From an uncultured Elioraea sp. (GTDB lineage: Bacteria > Pseudomonadota > Alphaproteobacteria > Acetobacterales > Acetobacteraceae), in contig CALFVI010000015.1 of the NCBI GenBank assembly GCA_937928775.1, positions 1 through 64,000 on the forward strand: a stretch of DNA of 64,000 bases, read 5' to 3'. The notes beneath the pieces are model-generated. The model did no database searches. It was not told the DNA's origin and saw only the letters and a program-made list of their open reading frames with translations. The position numbers and the translations under genes are program-made. This document shows, piece by piece, positions 1 to 8,152 of the stretch (position 1 is the first letter of the stretch; each line of letters begins with the position of its first letter).

Positions 1-410
1 GGCGGCGGGGGCGGAGGCGGTGCTGCAGGGGGGTTGGGCGGGCGGGGCGGGGCGGGCTCCGGCGCTGGCGCGGGCGGAGGAGGCGGCAGCGCCGGCGGCG
101 GCGGGGGCAGGGCCGGCTCAGGCTGGCTCGGCTGCGGCGGAGGAGGGGGAGGAGGGGGCGGGGGAGGGGGCGGCGGTGCCTCAGAGGGCGGCGCTGGCTC
201 AGGCAGCGGGCTCGGCGCAGGCGAGGGTTCGGGGTCGTCCGGGGCAGCCGGCGTCTCCGCCGGCGAGGCCGGTCCGAGTGCGATCATTAGCTCGACCGGA
301 ATCCCCTCCTCGCGCGGCTCCTCGAAGCGTTTGGTCGGCGAGACGCCGAGCAGCAGCGCAAAGAGGAGCAAGCCGTGCAGGCCTGCCGAAAGGAGAAGGG
401 ACCGACGCAC
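1..410 (-). CDS. tolA: TolA-like cell envelope protein, N-terminal part (runs off window)
   Basis: This gene is not in the ORF track because it has no stop inside the window. On the minus strand the frame stays open from a GTG at 410 to base 1. It begins VRRSLLLSAGLHGLLLFALL, a short basic stretch followed by one hydrophobic segment. Next come an acidic linker (KRFEEPREEG) and a very proline-rich region containing 14 consecutive prolines. A single membrane anchor plus an extended periplasmic linker is the TolA/TonB layout. Position directly after tolQ and tolR points to TolA, which links the TolQR motor in the inner membrane to Pal/TolB at the outer membrane. The start is uncertain: GTG is the first start-like codon after the tolR stop in this frame. 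Confidence 0.75.
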   Translation of the reverse strand, partial: MRRSLLLSAGLHGLLLFALLLGVSPTKRFEEPREEGIPVELMIALGPASPAETPAAPDDPEPSPAPSPLPEPAPPSEAPPPPPPPPPPPPPPQPSQPEPALPPPPPALPPPPPAPAPEPAPPRPPNPPAAPPPPPP

Positions 411-428
411 CGCCGCCCACGCGCGCCC

Positions 429-899
429 TCAGCGCGTCCCTGCCCGCGCAGGCGGCTGGCCGGCCGGCTGTTCGGCGACGAGGGCGACCCGGGTGAACCC
501 GGCCTGCGCGATCAGCCCCATCACCTCCATCACCCGCCCATAGGCGAGGGCGCGATCTGCGCTCACGAAGATCCGCGTCTCCTTGCCCCCCCTCGCCTCG
601 GCGATCGCAGAAAGCCGCGACACGAGATCGCCGACCTCGACCGCCGTCTCCTGGATGAACACCCGCCCCTCGGCGGTGATGGAGATCGAGATCGGCTCAT
701 CGGGCGACGAAACGGGATTGGCCGCGGTACGCGGCAGGTCGACATTCACCCCGACCGTGAGAAGCGGGGCCGAGACCATGAAGATGATCAAGAGGACGAG
801 CATCACGTCGATCAGCGGGATCATGTTGATCTCCGCCATCGGCCGATACCGCCGCTTGCCGTTCGCCCCGCGCGGGGGGTCGAGCATCGCGCCTGCCAT
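429..899 (-). CDS. tolR: Tol-Pal system protein TolR (ExbD family)
   Basis: The product is a 156-residue ExbD/TolR-type inner-membrane protein of the proton-driven Tol-Pal complex, which drives outer-membrane invagination at division. The N-terminus MAEINMIPLIDVMLVLLIIF is the single transmembrane helix with the conserved ion-path aspartate of the family. The remainder is a small periplasmic domain. The ATG overlaps the tolQ stop (ATGA), so translation is probably coupled. Length and order (ybgC-tolQ-tolR-tolA) match the family. Confidence 0.95.
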   Translation of the reverse strand: MAGAMLDPPRGANGKRRYRPMAEINMIPLIDVMLVLLIIFMVSAPLLTVGVNVDLPRTAANPVSSPDEPISISITAEGRVFIQETAVEVGDLVSRLSAIAEARGGKETRIFVSADRALAYGRVMEVMGLIAQAGFTRVALVAEQPAGQPPARAGTR

Positions 900-1633
900 C
901 AGACCCGCCTCTCCTCCATCTGCCGCGACAGGATGGCGCCGAACTCAGCGGCGAAGGCCTCGAGCCGGGCGGCATAGCGGGCCAGATCGGTGCTGATCTT
1001 GTTGTAGGCGAGCACGGCCGGAATGGCTGCGGCAAGCCCGATCGCGGTGGCAAACAGCGCCTCCGCAATGCCTGGTGCCACCACCGCGAGGTTGGTGTTG
1101 CGCATCTGCGCGATCGCGGCAAACGAGTTCATGATGCCCCACACCGTGCCGAACAGGCCGATAAAGGGGGCAGCCGACCCGACCGAGGCGAGGAAGACCA
1201 TCCAGCGTTCGAGCCGCTCCATCTCGCGCTGAATGGTAATAGCCATAGCGCGCTCAATCCGCTCCTTCACCGATGCGCGCGCGCTCTCCGAGGCGTGCAG
1301 GAGCTTGCCCACACTCTTCTGCCACTCGCGCATGGCGGCGGCGAACACCGCCTCCATGGGATGCTTGGGCTCGTCGCGCACGCGCTCGAACAGGTCGCCC
1401 AAGTCGCGGCCCGACCAGAAATCGTCCTCGAACCCATCTGCGCGCGCATTGAGGCGGCGGATGGTGGTGACCTTGTCGAAGATCACCGCCCAGACGACGA
1501 CAGAGGCGAGGAGAAGCCCCACCATCACTGCCTTCACCACGATGTCGGCCTGCAGGAACAGGCCCCACAGCGACAGATCGTGCGCCCCCGCTGCGAGCCC
1601 TGCCGCCTCGACTGCCCGGTCCATTCCCCTCAC
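899..1633 (-). CDS. tolQ: Tol-Pal system protein TolQ (MotA/TolQ/ExbB proton channel)
   Basis: The product is a 244-residue inner-membrane proton-channel subunit pairing with TolR. A first transmembrane helix lies at about residues 25-50 (DIVVKAVMVGLLLASVVVWA). A cytoplasmic loop follows, then two closely spaced helices near 155-215, including GLFGTVWGIMNSF and PGIAEALFATAIGLAAAIPA, which are the hallmark of the MotA/TolQ/ExbB family. It overlaps ybgC by four bases upstream and tolR downstream, so it lies in one transcription unit with both. Confidence 0.95.
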   Translation of the reverse strand: MRGMDRAVEAAGLAAGAHDLSLWGLFLQADIVVKAVMVGLLLASVVVWAVIFDKVTTIRRLNARADGFEDDFWSGRDLGDLFERVRDEPKHPMEAVFAAAMREWQKSVGKLLHASESARASVKERIERAMAITIQREMERLERWMVFLASVGSAAPFIGLFGTVWGIMNSFAAIAQMRNTNLAVVAPGIAEALFATAIGLAAAIPAVLAYNKISTDLARYAARLEAFAAEFGAILSRQMEERRV

Positions 1634-2049
1634 ACCCCAGTTCGCGCGCGGATCAGCCCGCGCAGTTCCTCCGGCATCGCCTCCGGCCTGCCGGTGGCAA
1701 GACGCACGCAGGCAAGCACCACCTCGAGCGCGGCAACCGTCGCGTCCTCGCGCTGCACCGTTTGCGCCACGGTCACGGACGCGCGGCGGAGGCCCGCAAG
1801 CCGCGTCTCGACGGTGAGCGACTCGTCAAGGCGCGCCGGGCGGAGATAGTCGATCGCGAGCCGCTTGACGACGAAGATCAGGCCTTCGCGCGCCATCAAC
1901 TGCGAGTGGGCGAAGCCCAAGTCGCGCAGCCATTCCGTGCGCGCGCGCTCGGCGAAACGGAGGTATGCGGCGTGATAGACGACGCCGCCCGCATCCGTGT
2001 CCTCGAAATAGACGCGCAGGCGAAAGCGATGGGGCGGGGGCTCAGGCAT
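1630..2049 (-). CDS. ybgC: Tol-Pal-associated acyl-CoA thioesterase YbgC
   Basis: The product is a 139-residue hotdog-fold thioesterase. The stretch [19 protein letters not shown] holds the YbgC/4-HBT signature with the catalytic aspartate in [10 protein letters not shown]. Members hydrolyse short- or medium-chain acyl-CoA and are regularly the first gene of tol-pal operons. It overlaps ruvB upstream and tolQ downstream by a few bases, placing the ruv and tol genes in one tightly packed run. Confidence 0.93.
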   Translation of the reverse strand: MPEPPPHRFRLRVYFEDTDAGGVVYHAAYLRFAERARTEWLRDLGFAHSQLMAREGLIFVVKRLAIDYLRPARLDESLTVETRLAGLRRASVTVAQTVQREDATVAALEVVLACVRLATGRPEAMPEELRGLIRARTGV

Positions 2050-3106
2050 CGGGGTCGTCGCGGAGTGCCAGCAGATCCGGTTGTGCCCCGCGTGGCGGCG
2101 TCAGCCCGAGATGCCGCCACGCCGCCTCGCCTAGCACGCGCCCGCGTGGCGTGCGCAGCACAAACCCCTCCTGAACGAGGTAGGGCTCGATCACGTCCTC
2201 GATCGCGTCGCGCGTTTCGGCGAGCGCGGCGGCGATCGTCTCCACCCCAACCGGCCCGCCGCCGTGGCGGTCTGCAATCAGAGCGAGGTAGCGTCGGTCC
2301 ATCGCATCGAGCCCCCGCCGATCGACCTCGAGCCGGGTGAGGGCAGCATCGGCTGCGGCGCGATCGACCCTCGCCACCCCTTCGACGGCGGCGAAGTCGC
2401 GCACCCGCCGCAGTAAGCGAGCGGCGATGCGCGGCGTGCCGCGCGAACGGCGCGCGATCTCCTCCGCCCCATCGGGGGCGAGATCGAGGTCGAGCAGGGC
2501 CGCCGCCCGGCGCACGATGGCGACGAGCTCCTCCGGGGCATAGAAGGTGAGACGAAGGGGAATGCCGAAACGGTCGCGCAACGGGGTGGCGATGAGCCCC
2601 GACCGCGTGGTGGCACCGATCAGGGTGAAGGGCGGCAGGTCGATGCGCACCGTGCGCGCAGCCGGGCCCTCGCCGATGATGAGATCGAGCCGGAAATCCT
2701 CCATCGCCGGGTAGAGGATCTCCTCGATCGCCGGCTGTAGGCGATGGATCTCGTCGATGAACAGCACATCGCGCGGGGCGAGGTTGGTCAGGATGGCGGC
2801 GAGATCCCCCGCCCGCTGGATCACCGGGCCCGAGGTGGCGCGGAAGCCCACGCCGAGTTCGCGCGCGACGATCTGGGCGAGTGTGGTCTTGCCCAAGCCC
2901 GGGGGCCCGTGCAGCAGAACGTGATCGAGCGCCTCGCCGCGGGCGCGCGCCGCTTCGATGAAGACGGCGAGGTTCGCCTTGGCCTGGGCCTGGCCGATGA
3001 ATTCGGCGAGCCGGGTCGGGCGAAGGGCCGCTTCGCCGAGATCGTCGCCGTGCGCGGCGGGGTCGGCCAGCCGGTCGGGGCGGTCGGTGCGGTCGGGGCC
3101 TGTCAT
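2042..3106 (-). CDS. ruvB: Holliday junction branch migration ATPase RuvB
   Basis: The product is a 354-residue AAA+ hexameric motor that drives Holliday-junction branch migration with RuvA. Walker A is [11 protein letters not shown] (about residue 67), Walker B is [11 protein letters not shown], and the sensor/arginine-finger region is GATTRSGLI. The C-terminal winged helix carries the usual RTPRGRVL motif. The start overlaps the ruvA stop by four bases. Full length for the family. Confidence 0.97.
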   Translation of the reverse strand: MTGPDRTDRPDRLADPAAHGDDLGEAALRPTRLAEFIGQAQAKANLAVFIEAARARGEALDHVLLHGPPGLGKTTLAQIVARELGVGFRATSGPVIQRAGDLAAILTNLAPRDVLFIDEIHRLQPAIEEILYPAMEDFRLDLIIGEGPAARTVRIDLPPFTLIGATTRSGLIATPLRDRFGIPLRLTFYAPEELVAIVRRAAALLDLDLAPDGAEEIARRSRGTPRIAARLLRRVRDFAAVEGVARVDRAAADAALTRLEVDRRGLDAMDRRYLALIADRHGGGPVGVETIAAALAETRDAIEDVIEPYLVQEGFVLRTPRGRVLGEAAWRHLGLTPPRGAQPDLLALRDDPDA

Positions 3107-3714
3107 CGCGGCGCCAGCGCCTTCAGAGCCTCACGGATCAGAGCCTCGACCGTGGCGCCGGCGCCGAGCTGCGCACGGGCCGCGGCCAGAGCCGGCTCCG
3201 CCTCGCCGCGGCGGTAGCCGAGATGGGCAAGCGCCGAGAGGGCGTCGGCAAGGGCAGGGTCGGCCGGCAGGGAGGGCGCGGCGGCGGCGACAGTGGCAAC
3301 CGGAGCGTCCAGGAACCCCGGCTTGCCGGCAAGTTCCGTCACCAACCGCGCGGCAAGCCGCGGCCCAACCCCGGCGGCGCGGGTCAGCGCCTTCGCATCC
3401 TTCGCCACCACCGCACGGGCGATCTCCGCCGGCGAGAAGGCGGAGAGAAGGCCGAGCGCCACTTTTGTCCCCACCCCCTGCACGCCGAGAAGCGTACGGA
3501 ACGCCGCCCGCTCGCCGGCTTCGAGAAAGCCGAAAAGCGTGATCGCATCCTCGCGCACCACAGTCTCGATGGCGAGGGTGACGGGAGCGCCGGGCGCAGG
3601 CAGTGCGGCGCGGGTGCGAGCGGACACGCCGACCTCGTAGCCAACGCCGCCCACATCGATCAGCACCGTCTCGGCCTCGGCCGAGACGAGGGTGCCGGAG
3701 AGCCTGCCGATCAT
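3103..3714 (-). CDS. ruvA: Holliday junction DNA helicase subunit RuvA
   Basis: The product is a 203-residue junction-binding protein. It has an N-terminal OB fold ([10 protein letters not shown]...), a central pair of helix-hairpin-helix motifs ([15 protein letters not shown] and [16 protein letters not shown]), and a small C-terminal domain that contacts RuvB. It overlaps ruvC and ruvB by four bases each, consistent with coupled translation of RuvCAB. Confidence 0.96.
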   Translation of the reverse strand: MIGRLSGTLVSAEAETVLIDVGGVGYEVGVSARTRAALPAPGAPVTLAIETVVREDAITLFGFLEAGERAAFRTLLGVQGVGTKVALGLLSAFSPAEIARAVVAKDAKALTRAAGVGPRLAARLVTELAGKPGFLDAPVATVAAAAPSLPADPALADALSALAHLGYRRGEAEPALAAARAQLGAGATVEALIREALKALAPR

Positions 3715-4226
3715 GCGCGGGCGAACCGAGCGAGCGTGGCGCGCGTGTGGGCGTGGCAGATCGCGACCGCGAGCGCATCCGCCGCATCGGGCCGACCGGG
3801 GGCAGCGCCGGGAAGAAGATGCCGCACCATCGCCTGCACCTGCTCCTTTGCCGCATGGCCCCGGCCCGTCACCGCGCGCTTCACCGCCGTCGCCTGGTAT
3901 TCCGCCACCGGAATGCCGGCGAGGGCCGGCGCGAGCAGAACCACACCCCGCGCCTGGCCCAGTTTAAGCGTGGAGCGCGGGTTGCGGTTGACGAAGGTCT
4001 CCTCCACCGCGGCGGCGTCGGGCCGGTAGCGGTCGATGAGGGCGGCGAGGGCGGCGTGCAGCGCAGCGAGCCTGGGAGCAAGGTCGAGCGACGGATCGGT
4101 TTCCACCACCCCGTCGGCGACATGGCGCAAGGAGGAGCCCAGGGCATCGATCACCCCCCAGCCTGTCGTGCCGAGCCCTGGGTCGAGGCCAAGCACGCGG
4201 TAGCGACGATCCCCCCCGTCAGGCAC
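3711..4226 (-). CDS. ruvC: Crossover junction endodeoxyribonuclease RuvC
   Basis: The product is a 171-residue Holliday-junction resolvase. The ORF track starts 27 codons too early inside yebC. The GTG at 4226, overlapping the yebC stop, gives [20 protein letters not shown], the normal RuvC N-terminus. The four catalytic acidic residues lie in LGLDPG, AAVEETF and the C-terminal [12 protein letters not shown]. An RNase H-like fold is expected. First of the ruvCAB run after yebC. Confidence 0.95.
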   Translation of the reverse strand: MPDGGDRRYRVLGLDPGLGTTGWGVIDALGSSLRHVADGVVETDPSLDLAPRLAALHAALAALIDRYRPDAAAVEETFVNRNPRSTLKLGQARGVVLLAPALAGIPVAEYQATAVKRAVTGRGHAAKEQVQAMVRHLLPGAAPGRPDAADALAVAICHAHTRATLARFARA

Positions 4227-4968
4227 CGAGCCTGGCCAGTACGTCGTCGGAGACTTCGAAGTTGGCGAACACCGCCTGCACGTCGTCGAGGTCCTCGAGC
4301 GCGTCAATCAGCTTCAACACGGCCTGCGCTTGCTCCTCGTCGATCGGCGCGGTGGTCTTCGGGCGCCAGTCGAGCTTCGCCTCCTCGGGGTCGCCGAAGC
4401 GGGCGGCGAGCGCGTCGCGCACGGCGAACAGATTCTCAGGCGCGCAGATCACCTCGTGCCCTCCTTCCCCGCTCTGCACATCCTCCGCCCCGGCCTCAAT
4501 CGCCGCGTCCAAAATTGACTCGGCCGAAGCCGCGGCGGCGGGGTAGCGGATCACGCCCAGGCGATCGAACAAGAAGGCGACGGAGTTGGTCTCGCCGAGC
4601 GCGCCGCCGTGCTTGGAGAAGAGCGAGCGGATGTCGGAGGCGGTGCGGTTGAGGTTGTCGGTCAGCGCCTCGACGATGATCGCGACACCGCCGGGCCCGT
4701 AGCCCTCGTAGCGGCGGGAGACATAGTCCTCCGCCCCACCTTCGCCGGAGGCCTTCTTGATCGCGCGCTCGACCGTGTCCTTCGGCATGTTGGCCTGGCG
4801 GGCGGCGACGACGGCTGCGCGCAGCCGTGGGTTGGCGGCTGGGTCGGGCAGGCCCTGGCGGGCCGCAACCGTGATCTCGCGGATGAGTTTGGTGAAGAGC
4901 CGGGCGCGCTTGGCGTCCTGCGCGCCCTTGCGGTGCATGATGTTCTTGAACTGCGAATGGCCTGCCAT
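4219..4968 (-). CDS. yebC: YebC/PmpR family protein
   Basis: The product is a 249-residue member of the YebC/TACO1 family, beginning [20 protein letters not shown] as is typical. Family members have been described as DNA-binding regulators and, more recently, as factors helping ribosomes through difficult (for example proline-rich) stretches. The latter would suit the poly-proline TolA of this window, though that link is inference. It sits at the head of the yebC-ruvCAB-ybgC-tolQRA run. Confidence 0.95.
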   Translation of the reverse strand: MAGHSQFKNIMHRKGAQDAKRARLFTKLIREITVAARQGLPDPAANPRLRAAVVAARQANMPKDTVERAIKKASGEGGAEDYVSRRYEGYGPGGVAIIVEALTDNLNRTASDIRSLFSKHGGALGETNSVAFLFDRLGVIRYPAAAASAESILDAAIEAGAEDVQSGEGGHEVICAPENLFAVRDALAARFGDPEEAKLDWRPKTTAPIDEEQAQAVLKLIDALEDLDDVQAVFANFEVSDDVLARLGA

Positions 4969-5051
4969 GGCCGCGACTCGTCTGGGCTCGATGCTCGGTC
5001 AAGCAATCGGGTTTAGCGCCAAGGGGCATGGGGGGAAAGGGACTGGGGTGC

Positions 5052-5078
5052 GGGGGAGGGCCGATCGGCCCTTCCCCC
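5052..5078 (-). terminator. Stem-loop just downstream of ymdB
   Basis: A long GC inverted repeat (GGGGGAGGGCCGA paired with TCGGCCCTTCCCCC, one bulged base) begins two bases past the ymdB TAG stop on the minus strand. There is no T-run after it, so it is a terminator-like hairpin rather than a textbook intrinsic terminator. It separates ymdB from the yebC operon. Confidence 0.45.
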
Positions 5079-5079
5079 A

Positions 5080-5904
5080 CTAGCCCCCATCCCGGGAGAT
5101 CGGCAGGCTGCTCGCGAGCACCCCGCCCACGCGAATAGGAGCAAGCCGGCGCGCGAGCCCCGTCGCGTCGTCGGTCTCGACGAACAGGCCGCACACGGTC
5201 GCTTCGCCCTCGGCCGGCGCGAGGCGTTCAGCCGGCAGGCGGCGGACGAAGCGGGACGCCGACGCGTCCTTCTGCATGCCGATCACGCTGTCGTAATCAC
5301 CACACATGCCGGCATCGGACTGGAACGCCGTCCCGCCGGGAAGGATGCGCCAATCCGCCGTCGGCACATGGGTGTGCGTGCCGACGACGAGGGAGACGCG
5401 CCCGTCGAACAGGTGGGCGAAGGCAGCTTTCTCGCTGGTCGCCTCGGCATGCAGGTCGATGACGATCGCCTCCACGGTGCGCCCGAGCCCGTGGCTCTCC
5501 AACAGCGCCTCGACGGTGCGGAACGGGCAGTCGAGCGGCTCCATGAACAGCCGCCCCATGGCGTTGACGACGAGCACGCGCCGCTGCCCAACCCCGAACA
5601 CCCCCGCCCCTCGCCCGGGCGTACCAGGCGGATAGTTGAGGGGGCGAAGGAGGCGCGGTTCGCCCTCGATGTAGGGGATGATCTCGCGCCGGTCCCAGGC
5701 GTGGTTGCCCAAGGTAAGCACATCCGCTCCGGCGGCGAACAGAGCACGCGCGATCTCCGGAGTCAGACCGAAGCCATGCGCCGCGTTCTCGGCGTTGATG
5801 ACGACGAGATCGGGGGCAAGACGCGCGCGCAAGTCGGGCAGATGGCGCGCGACCGCCTCGCGCCCGGACCGGCCGACCACGTCGCCGAGAAAGAGGATCC
5901 TCAC
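5080..5904 (-). CDS. YmdB family metallophosphoesterase (TIGR00282 type)
   Basis: The product is a metallophosphoesterase of about 274 residues in the YmdB family, whose characterised members hydrolyse 2',3'-cyclic nucleotides. The ORF track runs 88 codons too far upstream. The GTG at 5904 gives VRILFLGDVVGRSGREAV, with GGAG nine bases upstream. Metal-binding motifs are FLGDVVGR, VVINAENAAHGFG, LGNHAWDRREI and GTHTHVPTAD. A terminator-like hairpin follows the stop. The cellular role in this organism is not deducible from context. Confidence 0.92.
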   Translation of the reverse strand: MRILFLGDVVGRSGREAVARHLPDLRARLAPDLVVINAENAAHGFGLTPEIARALFAAGADVLTLGNHAWDRREIIPYIEGEPRLLRPLNYPPGTPGRGAGVFGVGQRRVLVVNAMGRLFMEPLDCPFRTVEALLESHGLGRTVEAIVIDLHAEATSEKAAFAHLFDGRVSLVVGTHTHVPTADWRILPGGTAFQSDAGMCGDYDSVIGMQKDASASRFVRRLPAERLAPAEGEATVCGLFVETDDATGLARRLAPIRVGGVLASSLPISRDGG

Positions 5905-6004
5905 CCGAACCGCTCCGAAGTCGTTACGACGGGGGCCGAAGGCAAACCCGCGCTTAGGCTCCGCCCCCGGCCGTGGCCTCTTCCGCACGACGACGCTAAA
6001 GCCG

Positions 6005-6295
6005 CTACCCCTCGTTCGCACGGAGCCGCCTGAGCGCCTCCGCGAGATCCTGGTTGGTGAAGCCGTAGCGTTCCATCTGCGAAGGGTCGCGCCAAAACTC
6101 CTCCCACCACGGGCTGTAAGTCTTGTCGAGACGCCACAGCGCGATGGCCTGGGCGACGAGTTGGGCATCGGTGTGGCGCTGCCAGAGCAAGCGGATCGTC
6201 TCCTTGTCTCGGTCGCCCTCGCCGAAGACGAAGGCCTCGGCTCCCGTTTTTAGCAAATCGTCGCCGATGGCATTCCGGCGCTTCTGCCATGCCAC
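6005..6295 (-). CDS. Hypothetical protein, 96 residues
   Basis: I do not recognise this family. It starts at GTG 6295 (VAWQKRRNAIGDDLLKTGAE) and is rich in charged and aromatic residues (LWRLDKTYSPWWEEFW). It has no signal peptide or membrane segment and is predicted soluble and mostly helical. It lies on the same strand between ymdB and the folate cyclo-ligase gene, with short gaps either side. Codon use looks like that of its neighbours and no competing ORF explains the stretch. Confidence 0.6.
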   Translation of the reverse strand: MAWQKRRNAIGDDLLKTGAEAFVFGEGDRDKETIRLLWQRHTDAQLVAQAIALWRLDKTYSPWWEEFWRDPSQMERYGFTNQDLAEALRRLRANEG

Positions 6296-6343
6296 GGCAG
6301 AACGCGTGCCGTTCCGGCCTCTGCCGTCCGCAGCTGGCCCGGG

Positions 6344-6970
6344 TCATGGCACGATCACTCCGGTTTCTGTAGCGATCGCATCGAGCCGCTGGTCCCGTTC
6401 ATCGGCCGGCACCCGCTCGACCTCCTGGGCGGCGAAGGCGATGCCGAGCGCGAACACGCTTTGCCGCGCCCGCAGGACCGCAAGCGTGGCGTCGTAGTAG
6501 CCTGCGCCATGGCCCAAGCGATTGCCTGCGCGGTCGAAGGCGACCAGGGGGACGAGGAGCCAATCTGGCGCCACATCCGGGGCGCAAGGGGCCGGTTCCG
6601 AGGTCCGGAACGGACCTGGCAGCAGCGCATCGCCAAAGCGGAACAGGCGGAACGAGAGCGGCGTGCCGCGGGCGCCGGTGACTGGCAGGGCGAGCGCGTG
6701 GCCGCGCCCTGCGAGTGCCAGCATCAGAGGGCGGGGGTCAATTTCGCCCGGCAGCGGCCAGTAACCGGCGACGATGGCACCGCGCGGCGGGCACATGCGC
6801 TCGAGCACATGTCCGGCGAGGAGGAGGCCCGCCCGGGGATCGCGACCCGCCCGACGCGCGCGCAAGAGGGAGCGCAGGTCGCGTTTTGCGGCGCCGATCG
6901 CGGCGCCGTCGCCGTTGCGGCGCGGAGCCGCCCTGGCCGTTGGCGTTGCATCCTCCCAAGGCCCGCTCAT
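6344..6970 (-). CDS. ygfA: 5-formyltetrahydrofolate cyclo-ligase
   Basis: The product is a 208-residue 5-formyl-THF cyclo-ligase (methenyl-THF synthetase), which uses ATP to return 5-formyl-THF to the active folate pool. The ORF track extends 38 codons upstream into the RNA gene. The ATG at 6970 gives MSGPWEDATP. Family signatures are AKRDLRSLLRARR near the N-terminus, the substrate-loop PVTGARGTPLSFR, and NRLGHGAGYYDATLA, the conserved GxGYYD phosphate-binding motif. Location just after zapA and a probable 6S RNA is the classic arrangement. Confidence 0.93.
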   Translation of the reverse strand: MSGPWEDATPTARAAPRRNGDGAAIGAAKRDLRSLLRARRAGRDPRAGLLLAGHVLERMCPPRGAIVAGYWPLPGEIDPRPLMLALAGRGHALALPVTGARGTPLSFRLFRFGDALLPGPFRTSEPAPCAPDVAPDWLLVPLVAFDRAGNRLGHGAGYYDATLAVLRARQSVFALGIAFAAQEVERVPADERDQRLDAIATETGVIVP

Positions 6971-6975
6971 CGCAG

Positions 6976-7086
6976 GTGGGCGCCATATGACGCGGCCACG
7001 ACCGCGCCAGGGACAGCTCCCTTTGGGAAGATCACTGGCCCCGGGGATGAAAGACCTGACGCACCGGGCAGCCCCGCCCATCAAAC
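6976..7086 (-). ncRNA. ssrS: Probable 6S RNA (ssrS)
   Basis: The 116-base minus-strand gap between zapA and ygfA is where proteobacterial 6S RNA, the RNA that binds housekeeping RNA polymerase and is often cotranscribed with ygfA, is usually encoded. The ends can pair (TGGGCG near the 5' end with CGCCCA near the 3' end, plus AGG with CCT). The centre has an apical hairpin (TCCC-AAA-GGGA) and flanking CAG/CTG and GGG/CCC pairs, giving a long interrupted rod. Boundaries are approximate, and I cannot run a covariance model. Confidence 0.6.
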
Positions 7087-7404
7087 CTAGGCGCGGGCAA
7101 GGCGTTGCGCAACGCCATCAAGCCGGGCCGCGACTTGCGCCAGGCGACGCCCGACCTCGGCGCTGTCCGCCTGAGCGCCAGCCCCCTGGCCTGAGGCCGC
7201 GGACTCGAGGTCCTTCAGCTCATCGAGCAGGGAAAGCGCCACCAGCACGAGCAGCATCGCCTCACCGCGATTGCCGACCGCAGCCCGGATTTCCGCCACC
7301 CGCCGATCGAGTTCCTCACCCAAGGCGCGCAGCTGCGCCTCCTCGCCGTCGGCACAGCCGACGAGGTAGGAGAAGCCGCCGATCTTTAGGCTTACCTGCC
7401 CCAC
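7087..7404 (-). CDS. zapA: Cell division protein ZapA
   Basis: The product is a 105-residue FtsZ-ring-associated protein. The N-terminus MGQVSLKIGGFSYLVGCADGEE is the typical ZapA beta-rich head, followed by the DRRVAEIRAA...EAMLLVLVALSLLDEL helix and a C-terminal coiled coil. It bundles FtsZ protofilaments. A coiled-coil partner-like ORF lies immediately upstream and 6S RNA follows. Confidence 0.93.
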   Translation of the reverse strand: MGQVSLKIGGFSYLVGCADGEEAQLRALGEELDRRVAEIRAAVGNRGEAMLLVLVALSLLDELKDLESAASGQGAGAQADSAEVGRRLAQVAARLDGVAQRLARA

Positions 7405-7408
7405 GCGC

Positions 7409-7621
7409 TCAGCCCTGTTCCAGCACGGCAGCGAGGCGCGCGATCACGGCATCAAGCCGTTCCGCAGCTTCGGCCATCGTGGCGGCCAGCACCTCCGCCG
7501 AGGGCTCCTTGGCGCGCTCCTCCTCGCGGCGCGCAATCGCCTCCGCCACCTCTTCAAGCCTCACCACCGCGCGTTCGAGCATCGCGCATGCGGCCTCCAG
7601 GCTGGGGGCATGGTCGGGCAT
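7409..7621 (-). CDS. Small coiled-coil protein upstream of zapA
   Basis: The product is 70 residues, starting at ATG 7621 (MPDHAPSLEAACAMLERAVV). It is almost entirely alpha-helical heptad-like sequence (LERAVVRLEEVAEAIARREEE ... AAERLDAVIARLAAVLEQ). Such short coiled-coil proteins (DUF4164-like) are common directly upstream of zapA in Alphaproteobacteria. The family name is from context, not from a diagnostic motif. It ends four bases before zapA, so the two are surely cotranscribed. Confidence 0.75.
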   Translation of the reverse strand: MPDHAPSLEAACAMLERAVVRLEEVAEAIARREEERAKEPSAEVLAATMAEAAERLDAVIARLAAVLEQG

Positions 7622-7692
7622 GGGGGGTGCTTTCCGTCGTGAAATCCGCACCGACCCTAGACAGGGCCTTCCGCCGCGGTCAACTCGGGCCC

Positions 7693-8094
7693 ATGCGGCG
7701 AGCGGTGGTGGTGCACGGGCTTGATCAGGCGCACGACGCTCTTGCCGCGGCGGAACGGCTTGGGCTCGCGGTCGATCTCCTCTCCGGCCCTGGGGCGGCG
7801 GCCTATGCCGGGGCAAGGTGGTGGTTGGCGATGACGCGGGCGGCGAGGGCAGCGCATGCCGCGGTAGCCGGGCGAGACATCCTCGATTGCGCAGACGAGG
7901 CAGGGATCGCGGTCGAGGCGTTGCGCGCGGGCATTCGGGCCATCGTGTTCGAAGGCGGCAAGGCGCAGGCGGAACGTCTCGCCGCCATCGCCAAGGCGCT
8001 GGGCGCGGAGGTGCTGCAGAGCCGCCCGCCAGCGCTTGATCTTAGCCACGCCAGTGCGGCGCGGCGGATCGAGGCTTGGCTTGCCGGCAAGTGA
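7693..8094 (+). CDS. Hypothetical protein next to fructose-bisphosphate aldolase
   Basis: The product is 133 residues, with the start taken at ATG 7693 (MRRAVVVHGLDQAHDALAAA); the ORF track extends it into the divergent coiled-coil gene. It is Ala-rich and soluble, with alternating beta strands and helices (VVVHG, VDLLSGPGAAAYAG, AIVFEGGKAQAERLAAIAKALGAEVL) suggesting a small Rossmann-like fold. I do not recognise a named family. It lies 58 bases upstream of the aldolase on the same strand. Confidence 0.7.
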   Translation: MRRAVVVHGLDQAHDALAAAERLGLAVDLLSGPGAAAYAGARWWLAMTRAARAAHAAVAGRDILDCADEAGIAVEALRAGIRAIVFEGGKAQAERLAAIAKALGAEVLQSRPPALDLSHASAARRIEAWLAGK

Positions 8095-8152
8095 CACGCG
8101 CGTCGCCCTGCTCTAGACCCCCCGCGGATGCACCACGACAGGAGCACGGAGC

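Noticed and set aside
20-543. Plus-strand Gly/Ala-rich ORFs at the window start
   Set aside because: They are antisense shadows of the proline-rich tolA and tolR reading frames; low-complexity composition comes from the complement of CCN codons.
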